DNA from: Candidatus Thorarchaeota archaeon
GTDB taxonomy: Archaea; Asgardarchaeota; Thorarchaeia; Thorarchaeales; Thorarchaeaceae
DNA length: 24,323 nucleotides
Assembly (NCBI GenBank): GCA_016839345.1
Contig: JAEOUL010000098.1
Span: 1-24,323, forward strand
Direction: 5' to 3'
The position numbers and the translations under genes were made by a program. The first letter of the stretch is position 1; each line of letters opens with the position of its first letter. Positions 7,844 to 18,000 of the stretch are shown here, piece by piece. The notes under the pieces were generated by a model, which ran no database searches, had not been told where the DNA came from, and saw nothing but the letters and a program-made list of their open reading frames with translations.

Positions 7844-9181
7844 ATGAGAATCAGAGATGTTGTCATCGGAGCAAACGCAAGCATGTACTACAAGCTTAAT
7901 TTTCGAAAAATTAAGGGAGTCTACTATCCAAGAAACACCCAGGAAGTCATAGCAGCAGTAAAACACGCACAGGTCAATGGTTTCACTGTCACACCAAAGG
8001 GAGGAGGTTCTGGACTCAGCGGAGCTTGTACCGGTGGAGATGATGAGCGTGTTATGATCAGTAGTCTGCAGATGAAGGAGATACTTACTGTTTCCAAAGA
8101 CCAAGGATACATTGATGTTCAACCAGGAATCAATCCAGACCAGATCAATGAGTTCCTTACTCCAATGGGGATGCACTTCTTCGTTGCCCCGAGTAGCAGG
8201 GATATTGCTACAGTTGGAGGTATTCTGAGTACTGACGGTGGGGGTAATGACACTTGGGTTAATGGAACCATGCGCGATAACACAATTCGTGTAACTTTAG
8301 TACTCTATGATGGTCGACTTATCACTGTTGATGCAAATAGTGTGACAAGCAACGACCAAGAGCTTGAATCACGACTAAATGAAATCGATGTCACACTTCA
8401 TGATGTGGCAAGTGCACATGGAACACTCGGGTTCATCACAGAAATGCGACTTCTCATTAGACCCACATTCGAGGAGGAATTGGTTGGAGGTCTTACAGAG
8501 TTCTCAGAGTGTAATGCACTTGGAAAAGTCCTAACTGAGATGATAAAGAGAAACAGTCCAATCAGATATGGGGAAGCTATTACAACAGCGCACAAAGATA
8601 TACGTGAGGGTTTTGATCCACCCCTACTTATCCTTGAATTTCCAGAAGAGAGCAATTCAGACATCAAGGATATCATAGACTACAAACCTCTTGACTCAGA
8701 GGAACTAGCACGTATGAAGGATATCAGAATCAAATTACCAAAGCGTAATCCCAATGAAGGGGTACAGTTTGCACTCTTTGAGGGATATGGATTCCATGGG
8801 GATAGCTTACTGAGGCTTCAGGATAGCCTTGACGAAGTGGATGCTCTTCTCAAGGAGCGGGGCATGACACCTTTTAGTAAGTATGGACATGGACCAAGTA
8901 AGTGGTATCTAGGTGATAACACTCCAACCTATGGTCTCATTCTTCATTCTAGAGAGATTAAGCCCGAGGGTAAAACAGGGGAGGAACTACTCAACACCGT
9001 TCTAGCAATCGTGGACAAGTGCGAGGAGTTAGGGGTCACGCCAAAGCCTGAACATAAGTGGCCATTCTCAGATGTTGACAAGAAGAAAAGACTTGATGAA
9101 ATTAGACAAGTGATTGGTGAGGGATTCAATCCATTCCTCCTCTCACCAGAGTGCAATGATGTGTTGGGTTCAATGGTTTGA
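7844..9181 (+). CDS. FAD-binding 2-hydroxyacid dehydrogenase subunit (GlcD / D-lactate dehydrogenase type)
   Basis: 445 residues starting directly after the upstream stop (TAGATG), with GGAGGTG at 7829-7835 as ribosome binding site, so the two subunits are translationally coupled. The PCMH-type FAD-binding domain is clear: YYPRNTQEVIAAVKHA, TPKGGGSGLSGAC (about 50-62) and APSSRDIATVGGILSTDGGG (about 115-134). A glycolate oxidase-type C-terminal domain follows. The GHxGDGNxH-type histidine motif common in this family is not recognisable; the nearest segment reads KYGHGPSKWYLGDN. The substrate may therefore differ from glycolate or D-lactate. The protein ends with SPECNDVLG where relatives often have a short NP-x-K segment. 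Reaction class is secure, substrate is not. Confidence 0.88.
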   Translation: MRIRDVVIGANASMYYKLNFRKIKGVYYPRNTQEVIAAVKHAQVNGFTVTPKGGGSGLSGACTGGDDERVMISSLQMKEILTVSKDQGYIDVQPGINPDQINEFLTPMGMHFFVAPSSRDIATVGGILSTDGGGNDTWVNGTMRDNTIRVTLVLYDGRLITVDANSVTSNDQELESRLNEIDVTLHDVASAHGTLGFITEMRLLIRPTFEEELVGGLTEFSECNALGKVLTEMIKRNSPIRYGEAITTAHKDIREGFDPPLLILEFPEESNSDIKDIIDYKPLDSEELARMKDIRIKLPKRNPNEGVQFALFEGYGFHGDSLLRLQDSLDEVDALLKERGMTPFSKYGHGPSKWYLGDNTPTYGLILHSREIKPEGKTGEELLNTVLAIVDKCEELGVTPKPEHKWPFSDVDKKKRLDEIRQVIGEGFNPFLLSPECNDVLGSMV

Positions 9182-9217
9182 GAGAGCAGAATACTTTCGG
9201 CCATCTCAGACAGGTGC

Positions 9218-9224
9218 TTATATA
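9218..9224 (+). promoter_or_regulatory. TATA box for the Orc1/Cdc6-like gene
   Basis: TTATATA lies 31 bases before the ATG at 9255, in the 73-base gap after the FAD subunit. It predicts transcription start near 9248 and an almost leaderless mRNA. This is the main reason to reject starts upstream of 9255. Confidence 0.55.
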
Positions 9225-9254
9225 CCCACTAAAAGAGACGGAATACCGATAAGA

Positions 9255-10391
9255 ATGGTCCGTCCACATCGTAGCCCCAAAGGTCTATTCGATCCCTACT
9301 ATGTGCCAAAAAGATTGCTTCATCGTGATAGAGAACTTGACACTATGAACGGGATGTATCGTGACTCTGTTGAAGAGGAATATGGAGTCAATTGTTTGGT
9401 GCACGGAATAACTGGTGTCGGCATGACTGTATTCTCACGGTACTTCCTCACTAAACTTGTTCCAGAACAATTTGATGCGCACACAGTATATGTTGATGCT
9501 AAACACAAGGATACACTAGAGATAGTTTCAGAGCTGAATGACAAGATTCACCGGGAAACAAACAGACCAATCACTGTTGCTTTTGACTTGGATGTACTCT
9601 GGATGCAATTCAAGAGAACAGCAACAGCAACAGAGAAGAAGACGGTGTTTGTCATTGATAATATTGACGAATCAAATGAGGAGGTCTATACTAAAGTCGC
9701 AAGACTCTCTAAGGAGATAAGAGCCAGTACAATTGGCGTTCTTAACAGTCATGATTATAGGTTACTCACAAAGCTTCCTGCAACGCAGATGGCGTATGAC
9801 TTTGAGATACCTCTGGATACCTATACCCAATCACAACTCTATGATATTGTTAGAATGCGTGTGGAGGATACCTTTCCACTGGGTTTGACAGAAGAGGTCG
9901 TTCGTTATATCACAGATCTTGTAGTAGAGTTTGATGCCTCAAAACCAAAGACAACTATTGAGGCATTGAAAGCACTGTGGCCTCTTGCTTCTAGCGGTCA
10001 AGAAATTGATTCTGATGCAGTCCGGAATGCTACTATGCCAATAACATCGTTTGCTCATGACAATGACTACATAGACCTAATCGAAACCATCAGTATGAAT
10101 GACTTCATCACACTATTAGTTCTTGAGGCCATGTGTGAGCATCTGATGCGATACAAAACTGAAACCTATGTAGATCGTCAAACCTTGAATGAGATTGTAG
10201 AGGTGAAATGTGAAGAACTTGGCGTCAGGTATGCTCCAGATGATATTGACAGGAGTCTTCAGACCCTCATATTCCAAAGCATTGTATTCGAGTCAGGATA
10301 TTCGAGAAATCTACTCTATGTGCTTGCACCACCAGAGATAATCTATGATGCAGCAGTTGGCTTAAGACGTGAACTGGCACGTAGGAAGTAA
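9255..10391 (+). CDS. Orc1/Cdc6-like AAA+ protein with degenerate ATP site
   Basis: 378 residues from the ATG at 9255. The frame is open back to 9114, but that overlaps the upstream gene and precedes the TATA box. The N-terminus FDPYYVPKRLLHRDRELD is the usual Orc1/Cdc6 lead-in. The P-loop reads GITGVGMTVF, with methionine (M57) where the Walker A lysine belongs. Walker B reads VFVIDNIDE, with N136 where these proteins have glutamate. A sensor-1-like asparagine is kept (IGVLNSHDY). A winged-helix-like C-terminal domain occupies about residues 275-378. Active relatives bind replication origins and load MCM helicase. With both motifs altered, this copy probably does not hydrolyse ATP and may be a regulator or DNA-binding paralogue (inference). 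A more distant AAA+/STAND family member is the alternative. Confidence 0.78.
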   Translation: MVRPHRSPKGLFDPYYVPKRLLHRDRELDTMNGMYRDSVEEEYGVNCLVHGITGVGMTVFSRYFLTKLVPEQFDAHTVYVDAKHKDTLEIVSELNDKIHRETNRPITVAFDLDVLWMQFKRTATATEKKTVFVIDNIDESNEEVYTKVARLSKEIRASTIGVLNSHDYRLLTKLPATQMAYDFEIPLDTYTQSQLYDIVRMRVEDTFPLGLTEEVVRYITDLVVEFDASKPKTTIEALKALWPLASSGQEIDSDAVRNATMPITSFAHDNDYIDLIETISMNDFITLLVLEAMCEHLMRYKTETYVDRQTLNEIVEVKCEELGVRYAPDDIDRSLQTLIFQSIVFESGYSRNLLYVLAPPEIIYDAAVGLRRELARRK

Positions 10392-10403
10392 AAATAATGG
10401 ATA

Positions 10404-10423
10404 GTGGCCGGAAACCCGGCCGC
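10404..10423. terminator. GC-rich hairpin between convergent genes
   Basis: An 8-bp stem (GTGGCCGG and CCGGCCGC, one wobble) with loop AAAC, centred in the 44 bases between the stops of the Cdc6-like gene and the lipoyl protein gene. It can serve both directions, although no long T run follows. Confidence 0.6.
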
Positions 10424-10435
10424 TGATTCCAAAAT

Positions 10436-10861
10436 CTATGCAGCTCTCTTCTCTGCAAACTCTTTTTTGACCCATTCATCAAGACCGTTTGCACCTTGCA
10501 GGTTAGCAAGGTCAGCATCAAGATTGTCTGGATCTAGAACTGCAACCCAACCTGCCCCATATGGATCATCATTCAGAAGTCCAGGGTTATCTTTGAGTGC
10601 GTCATTTACCTCAGCAATAGCACCACCGACTGGAGCCTTTACTGGACCTGTCCATTTACCAGACTCGAGCGTGCCAATGCTGCGCCCTGCGGCGATGGCT
10701 TTGCCAGCGGGTCTTAGTCTGACGAACTTGATTTTTCCAGCTAGGTCCATACCGAAGGATGTGAAGCCAATTCTGACCTTGCCACCTTCCTTCTTGACCC
10801 AAATCTGGTCTTCAGTATAGTATAGATCATCAGGGAAATCGAAACCCTCGTAAGTTACCAT
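10436..10861 (-). CDS. gcvH: Glycine cleavage system H-like lipoyl protein
   Basis: 141 residues, slightly longer than typical H protein. H protein is a small soluble carrier whose lipoyl arm moves the aminomethyl group between the P, T and L proteins; in some organisms it also acts in lipoate assembly. The fold pattern is clear: an IGFTSFGMDLAGKI segment, the lipoyl site LESGKWTGPVKAP with K69 as the probable lipoylated lysine (equivalent to the ESVK motif), PVGGAIAEVN, then NPGLLNDDPYGAGW. An AAGGTGA site precedes the ATG. No P, T or L genes are in the window, so it is a stand-alone copy, 82 bases downstream of a zinc-ribbon gene on the same strand. Confidence 0.9.
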   Translation of the reverse strand: MVTYEGFDFPDDLYYTEDQIWVKKEGGKVRIGFTSFGMDLAGKIKFVRLRPAGKAIAAGRSIGTLESGKWTGPVKAPVGGAIAEVNDALKDNPGLLNDDPYGAGWVAVLDPDNLDADLANLQGANGLDEWVKKEFAEKRAA

Positions 10862-10943
10862 GGTATAGTCACCTTAATTTTTGTCTGCTAGACGCCTACT
10901 TAAGACATTTGCTCTTTTTACATTTGAAGGTGAAAAGGGAGGT

Positions 10944-11147
10944 TCACTCTGTAGAATCATCGTTCATGATGCGTTTCAGTTGGTCAAGCTCTTCAACATC
11001 GACCTCCACATAAACAGGACCCGAGTACCCACACCCTTCTTCTTCACAATAATAGGTCGTTGGGACAAGCCATCCGCTGATCGCAGTCTTCGCCTCACTG
11101 ATCTTTGACGACCCGCATTTGGGGCAGACCCGTATTCTTCGTGTCAA
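10944..11147 (-). CDS. Small zinc-ribbon protein
   Basis: 67 residues with two cysteine pairs, C8-x2-C11 (VCPKCGSS) and C34-x4-C39 (YYCEEEGCGYSG), that would bind one zinc ion. A short acidic C-terminal helix follows (VEELDQLKRIMNDD). The start is a TTG at 11147: an in-frame TGA lies two codons upstream, and GGGAGGA (11157-11163) gives a binding site about 10 bases away. Such ribbons act as protein- or nucleic-acid-binding modules; no specific role can be assigned. It lies upstream of the H-like protein on the same strand and is divergent from the RecA-like gene. Confidence 0.75.
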   Translation of the reverse strand: MTRRIRVCPKCGSSKISEAKTAISGWLVPTTYYCEEEGCGYSGPVYVEVDVEELDQLKRIMNDDSTE

Positions 11148-11173
11148 GGTTCAACGTCCTCCCGGCGCTAGTA

Positions 11174-11216
11174 GTATATTTTTGTTGAAGTCCCTTAAAA
11201 CACTTGTCGGACTTCA
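11174..11216. promoter_or_regulatory. Divergent promoter with 8-bp inverted repeat
   Basis: TGAAGTCC (11186-11193) and GGACTTCA (11209-11216) are a perfect 8-bp inverted repeat with arm starts 23 bp apart, about two helical turns. It sits between the zinc-ribbon gene (minus, with AT-rich TATA-like DNA at 11174-11184) and the RecA-like gene (plus). A related copy, TAAAGTCC, occurs at 11267-11274 just before the RecA-like ATG. It looks like a dimer operator, inferred from symmetry. Confidence 0.45.
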
Positions 11217-11243
11217 GAAAGCGTTCTCCTCTTTCTGGGGGTG

Positions 11244-11250
11244 ATTATAT
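11244..11250 (+). promoter_or_regulatory. TATA box for the RecA-like gene
   Basis: ATTATAT lies 27 bases before the ATG at 11278, predicting a leaderless or nearly leaderless transcript. No good ribosome binding site precedes that ATG, which agrees. Confidence 0.5.
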
Positions 11251-11277
11251 GGAATCTATAATGAACTAAAGTCCGAG

Positions 11278-12054
11278 ATGAAATATTCAGACACCCCCTT
11301 ACGACCTGGTTTCTATACTGCAGATGAATTCAGGACCAAGAGAACAAAATCAGGAGTTCTTGCGATTGACACCCTACTCGAAGGAGGAATAGAATCAGGT
11401 CTTGTTCATCTCTTCTACGGAGACAAGTCTCTTCATGATGACTTCCATCGGTTTGCTGTCATAGCTCAAACCGCCAAGAAGAACGGAGGACTCGAGAGCC
11501 CTACAATCATCATTGACAGCGCCAATATAATTAAGATTGAGAGATTGCGTGAGCTTTCCTTTGAGTTTAATCTTGAGCCAGAAGAAGTGATGGACAATAT
11601 CTACATCTCCAGAGCTTTCAACTCCTCTCAAACCTACGATCTGATAATGAATCAAATGGAGAAATTCTTGAACACTGTTCCTGCGAGGGTCTTAATGGTG
11701 ACGGGATTAACTAGTTTGTATCTTGAAGAAGGACTCAAGGGGGAGCGACTACAACAGATTTCGCACATGGCTTCAAAAATTGCAACAGTCACTCTTCAAA
11801 GAGGGTTATTCACACTCGCGTCAGTCCCAACCTCATTTAGAAGCCCAAATCATCCGGAGGGGGGACGGACACTCTTGGCAACTGCACAGGTTCATATTCA
11901 GGTCACTGAGTTGCCTTCAAGAACAACATATACTTTGGCAAAGCATCCTCAGTTCCCTGTAAGACGTACTAATAGATCGAGATCTACACCATCTGGAACT
12001 ACTTTACCACTCTCATATTTCCTAAGGGAAGAGGAGAGAGGATCAGTGGAGTAA
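11278..12054 (+). CDS. RecA/RadA-like protein lacking Walker motifs
   Basis: 258 residues. The segment KSGVLAIDTLLEGGIESGLV (about 24-43) is typical of the start of a RadA/RadB core. NIYISRAFNSSQTYDLI (about 107-123) and the later strands also fit a RecA fold. However, the Walker A position reads YGDKSLHDDF (about 47-56) instead of GxxGxGKT, and the Walker B strand reads VLMVTGLTSLY without the aspartate (RadA usually has a VDSLT-type sequence). ATP hydrolysis is therefore unlikely. The C-terminus is basic and Ser/Thr-rich (RRTNRSRSTPSGTT), perhaps for binding nucleic acid. It may act as an accessory subunit of recombination or signalling complexes, like catalytically inert RecA paralogues elsewhere (inference). 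It ends two bases from the convergent giant gene. Confidence 0.75.
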   Translation: MKYSDTPLRPGFYTADEFRTKRTKSGVLAIDTLLEGGIESGLVHLFYGDKSLHDDFHRFAVIAQTAKKNGGLESPTIIIDSANIIKIERLRELSFEFNLEPEEVMDNIYISRAFNSSQTYDLIMNQMEKFLNTVPARVLMVTGLTSLYLEEGLKGERLQQISHMASKIATVTLQRGLFTLASVPTSFRSPNHPEGGRTLLATAQVHIQVTELPSRTTYTLAKHPQFPVRRTNRSRSTPSGTTLPLSYFLREEERGSVE

Positions 12055-12063
12055 GACTACTCC
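12048..12063. terminator. Hairpin over the convergent stop codons
   Basis: GGAGTA-agac-TACTCC is a perfect 6-bp stem with a 4-base loop that includes parts of both stop codons, of the RecA-like gene and the giant surface-protein gene. It may help end both transcripts; no T run is present. Confidence 0.35.
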
Positions 12064-15000
12064 CTGAGCAATTCTGCATCGAGACTTTTGACAAGCTCTT
12101 CAACGAGTTCTTTTGGCAACTCCTTGGCTTGTTTCAATATGATGTCAATCTCAGCTGGTGGAATATCTTTCTCTTGAAGCTCTTTTTTGAGTTCATCAAT
12201 TTCTAGGGGACTGAGTGTTTCACTTGTGAAGCTGATGTCTTCCTTTGGACCGGGAAGTGCTTCCTGTTCGGAAATAAATTCGTCTTCTAAAACATCTTCA
12301 TCCTCAGGAAGGAAAACCCTCTCTACCTCTTCGGGTTCTTCGGGTTCTTCTATAGATACAACTTCAGCCTCTAGGACATCTCCAACCCCTTTTTCACCAG
12401 CGAGTTTCTTGACAGCTTCAGTGGATACCCTGTCAATGATTTCCTCAACAGTCTTGCCCTCTCGTCTTGCTGCACGGAGGGCTTCTTGCATGATGACCTC
12501 TTTCACAAAAGCAGCTTGCTCACTCAATTTCATTTTTGTGATGTCAGCTTTGAAATCATCAAGCTCTTGCTGGTTAAGATTAGTCAGGATTGATAATTGA
12601 ATGAGAAGCTCGCCCAGCTCAGGAATCTCAACTGGTATAGATTCCTCAGGAACTTGACCAAGTGCTCTCGAAATACGCAGCTCAGCGAATGTATCATTAA
12701 ATAGATTTGTAACAAGTTCTTGCCGACTTTTTGCATCACTTACTGCCTTTGGAATCTTACCCTTGCGAATTGATTTTATCAGACCATTGATTTGTCGAAG
12801 TCTTTTTGGTACACTCCAAACTCGAACATACATACCGATTAGGAGGACTATCAAAATACTGATGGGAGTTCCATAAAGAAACACTGTAGTAAGTGTTTCA
12901 GCTATAGGTGTAGGATTCACTTGAACTCTTAAGGAGATAACATGTTGTTGAGCATTTGGTAGACTAAGAACAATATGAATGTCAGATGTCCCAATGTCAG
13001 CTCCAATAAAAGGAGAGGCTGCAGTGTATTCAATGATATAGAATCCGGGGCGAATTGTATCCTCATAGGGTTCATGAACGGTTAGAAGTTCAAATACCGA
13101 GTCATCTAGATTTATTGTGAAGTTTGCTCCAGAAATAAGAGTCCCAGACGGATGTCCTGGCCAGATATCTAGATACTTAACAACTAGTTGTCCTGTCGCT
13201 CCATATAGAAGTTGTACATCAGATTGCTCAATTTCATATGCTGTTGGTAGTTCGATGATTCTTACACTGACGTCAAAATCAGCAATAGATCGATTTTCTA
13301 GTGCGATTCTGAAAGTTAGAGAATACGGAACGAGCTGGGGTCCTGGGTCGCCAACCGATGATGCAAACAACCACGGGTCTAATGTATCAAAGATGAAGTA
13401 GTAGTATCCGTTACCGATTTCGACAAGATTGAAACTAGTCAAACCTCTAGTTGGACCAAAGATCTCATTGAGGGAGATATCCCCTCCGGATAGGCCGCCC
13501 ACGAAACCTTCCTGATTATCAGTATCGTTATAGAAAACAGTAATGTTGAGAGAATCACCATATGGAACGATGAAGACACCAGGATAACTACTTGGATTTG
13601 AGTTAATCTCTGGTGTTAGAACTTGAAGTTCTGTTGGAACTTCCAGTATTCTAATCTGAATACTCACCGTGCCATCTCGATGGTTTGGTTTACTGAATAT
13701 AGCTGATAATGTGTGATAGGTGGTACTCGCCGGGATTAGAGAGGTATTGATGAATACCAGATATTCACCATCTCCAACATATAACGCAGATGTGAATTCG
13801 ATTCCAAGCAATTCAACAGTGAAATCAGCACCATCAACTCCTCTATCAAATGACTCATCCCAGTATGTGAAATTCAGATACCCAGCCCAACCCCAATAAT
13901 AATCTCTTACAATTGGAGGTGTTAGGGAGGTCTGAATCCTTGTAATCGCTATTGTGATGAATGTCTGTGAAGATGCATAGAGTGACATGTTCTCCCAGGG
14001 ATTTGCCCTGATTGTGACAGGCCATATACCATATCCAACTAATCCTGTATCAAATACCGCGGAGAATACACCATATGAAATAGGTGTGAAGTTACCGCCT
14101 ATCCCCAAATCTGAGATAACCCATTGAACGGTAGCATTTCCAAAGAGAATGGACCCTTCATTCGGAAGAGTCAAGTTGACAATCAAAACTTCTGTTTGTG
14201 TGTATGCCAACGTAATCTCATAATCTGTACCTGCTGTTGGTTGCACTTTCGTGGCAGTCTGTAGAACAAGGAACTTGAATGAGTATGTTGCAGGCTTATA
14301 GTTAGTCATAGTAGCAACAAGGATGACTGTGTAGAATCCAGGAGCTTTCTTTGTTGCATTTTCAGAGTTCTCTGGAAGAATCACAGAATAATATCCAGCG
14401 CCTGCTGTCGCATTTGGTACAAGCGGAAATTGAACTCCATCAATTGAGGCTGTAACTGAAAGAACTTCGCTATCCGAAATCGGATTTGAACCATCACTAA
14501 GATAAACAGTGATTGGTAATTCTGCACCCCTATTAATTTCCTCAACTGGAGCAGCAGGATCGATAATGGAAAGATCACTGTCAAGAGGAGTAATAACTAG
14601 TGTAACGTAAGCTCTTGCAGATTTGTAAGCTGTGAGATTCTCAATAGTGAATGTTAGAATGTAGGTTCCAACATCAGCAAGTGATGTGTCAATGTCTGCT
14701 TGATATATTCCACCACCCACAACACCTGCAGGACCTGCAAACACAAATGCCTCTGGCCATTCCCACTTCATTTCAGCATTGTCGATTAAACTATCATCTA
14801 GAAGGCTCTTGTATTGTAGACTGACAAGTACTGAACTTGACCAAGGCGCTTCAACGAGTTCTAGCAGTGGTATAAGTATTGTATCAATCTTCGTCACAAT
14901 TCCGGTCATTTCAATTGTTGGTAAACCGAGATAGTAGGGAGAAGAACCATCCCAGCCTACGTCGAGATCAAAAAGAAATGTTCCAGGATTCCCAAGAGCA

Positions 15001-18000
15001 GTTGTATCAATTCGTATTATGTATATTCCATTACCTAAATCATTAATCCAGAAATCAAAGCCTTCTGTGAGACCTCCAGATTGAAGATCAAAGGTGATAT
15101 CAGCACCAACTACTGGAGCAGCTGAATCAATATCAAGAAGAGTAAATGATAGGTTCAAAAACTCTCCATATGCAGCCTCTTGAGCAGGCAGTGGGGTATA
15201 GATCATTATTCGGTTTCTAGTAGTAACTCGAACAATTGTAGAGTCATCAGAATAATAAGGAGTACCTCCAGTCCAGATTGCACGAACTGTGAGGTTATGA
15301 CTCGTTACAAGTCCAGCGCTTAAGACTGTAGAGTTAATAGATAGTATGAAATTTGAACCGACCTTTGTAATCATGTACTCGCCAATTACAAGTAAGGAAC
15401 CCTCAGACCATATCTGAATATCAGATTCAGTTATGCTGTCAATCAACTGTCCACTACCTAAATCTCTATAGACAAATGTGAATGTGATATTGTCAAGATA
15501 CCTAACATAAGTTGGAGGATTCGTAATCTCGACATTTGTTTCTCTCTTTGTGACATAGATATCGACTTCTACAATAGCGTTATCGTGATAGGGACTACCA
15601 CTAGTCCAAAATGCGCGAACTTCAACTGAGGTGTATTCAAGACCGTTAAGAGCTGTTGTATTCAATGCGATGAGATAGTAACCACTACCTTGGTCTGTAA
15701 CAAAGAAGTCAGACCCTATATTGAGTTGTGTGATGCCTTTCCAGATTTCAATTGAATCCGCAATAATACCACTTGAACTATCTATGTCTGTATAGTAGAC
15801 TCTGAAATCAGCGAGTTCAAGGTAATCGGTAGGATCTGGTGTATCTACAATTGCTAGTTTAGATGCACGACTACGAAGTTCAAAGAAAATGTAGGTTTCA
15901 TCTGTGCTGTAGAATGGAGATTGCGAAGCATAGGTAGCTCTTAACAAGAGTGAGTATCTTACTCCTATTGTCAAACCAATCTGATCATATGTATTTACTG
16001 TCAATTCATAATATTGGAACCCGGAACGCCAAACAATATTGAAGGTCCAAGTTGCATTGAGAATCTCAAAAGTAACATCTGAATCAATCACATCAAACGT
16101 AAGGCGATCCTGAAAGTCTACGACATAGACAAGTGATGAGTTGTAAGCCACAGGAGCTATTGGGTCAGCGGACAACAGAGTTGGACGATAGAGAACATTC
16201 AGAGGTCTTTTAGAGCTGACATCGGCGATGTAAAAGTTTCCAGTTGTAATTTCAACTCTCAGAGTGTAGAGTCCTGGAGTTGCATAGTAGGTTGTGTTGA
16301 GCACTACCTGATACTCGCCTCCCTTTATCCAGGTAACTGTATAATGTATACTCGGAATCGGAGATAGACCATCAAAGAGTGTGACTGTTGCACCAGTTAT
16401 TCCAACGACTGAACCACTCGCAATATCAGTCCAATTCAAGAGAAACGTAACATTGTTGAGATATGATGTAGGTGCAGGAGATTGATAGTCCAGAACTGTT
16501 TGCCTTTCAATAACGGTAATGAATACCGTGTATCCTGTTCTGTTTTTGTAGAAGGGTTCTCCTTCCCAAATTACACCGAGTGTAAACGAGTTCTGGCCAA
16601 GTGGTTCCCCAAATTGACTTGTGTCAAAGGAAACAGTAAAGTTATGAGTACCACTATCCCAATAAAGGGAGAAGTCTGCGAGACTCAAACTAATCTTTAA
16701 TGCAGGATCTTGATCAATGGGTACACTTGAACCACCAGTCACATCCTCGAAAATGAAAGAGAATGTTGCGTTCTCACCATATGCAGTCGGGGAAGGTGGT
16801 AAAACAGAAAGAACTGTATCACGTGGCAGAATTCTGACTGAGATGACATCAAATCGATTAGTGTAGTATGGTGCAACACCTGCACTCCAGTTAATGTAGA
16901 CATTCATGTAGACTAGACCAGTACGTCCAAAGATTGTAGTACTGAATGATATTGAGTAATTGCCTGGCTCAAGAAAATCGTCAATCTCAGTAATTGTCAC
17001 CTGACCCAGATCAACGGTTTCTCCTTGGAAACTAACAGAGATAAGGACATGGCCACCTCCGTAACTAGAGTTAGTTATGCCTACTCCACCGATTTCAGCA
17101 TAATTGAAGATGTAGCTCATTGTACCAAGATAGGGAGTTGGCTCAGAAGACTGCATTAAGGTCAGCTGTGAGTCTACTCCAATAATATTGGCTGAAGCAG
17201 TCGTCATTTTGTTTTCATATTGTTGAACTGGCCCAGTCCAATCAAAGTAGACATCGAAATTCTGAATTCCCTGACCAAAGAGAGATGCATCTATCTGAAT
17301 TGTGTAAAAGCCGTCGGCGATGTCGTTGACAAGTGTGTGAGTAATCCAATGTGTCCCATTCCAAACACTGGAGGTGATGTCGGTATCAGTATCAATTCCA
17401 ATATTGTTATCCCAATCCCAGTATCTCAATGAGATGTTGATGATACCGTTATAGGATGTTGGTTCTACAGCGCTGACGAGATTGAATAGAGTTGTATGAC
17501 TACGTATCTCAATCTCGATCTCACAGAATGCCGCTTGATAGTTTCCGCCTCCATCAAAGTCAAAACGAACCACATATGTGCCAAGTGAGTCTAAGGTAGT
17601 TGTCGTAAATGTAACTATCCAAGTAGACCCATCCCATACAATTGTAGGTGACACAGCTCCTGTCCAATCATCACTTGTTGTTGCACTACTAATAGGAATG
17701 CCATTATCAAGATCGTTGTAGTCAATGTAAAATTCAACTATGTCCCCAACAGGAATATCTATTGATATTAGCGAGGGTTCCGCATCAGTGTGAATCTCAG
17801 TGATTATGATAGTAATGTCAACATTCTTCAATTCATAACCAGGCGCATTAGCAGTGAGTGTAACAACATGGGGTCCAATTGCTAGACCCGCCACATCAAT
17901 AGTAACATCATAGTATCCTCCACCTGTATGAACGTCGCTAAGTATTGTAACATCTAGGGAGGTTATGTCAGCGGTGAATATTCCAGTGCTTCTATCCAAG

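Noticed and set aside
9114..9254. N-terminal extension of the Cdc6-like protein
   Set aside because: It overlaps the end of the FAD subunit, starts with TTG and lies mostly upstream of the TATA box at 9218; the family-like sequence begins after 9255.
10404..10820. 138-codon open frame on the plus strand
   Set aside because: It is antisense to the H-like lipoyl gene, which has a clear family match, a lipoyl site and a ribosome binding site.
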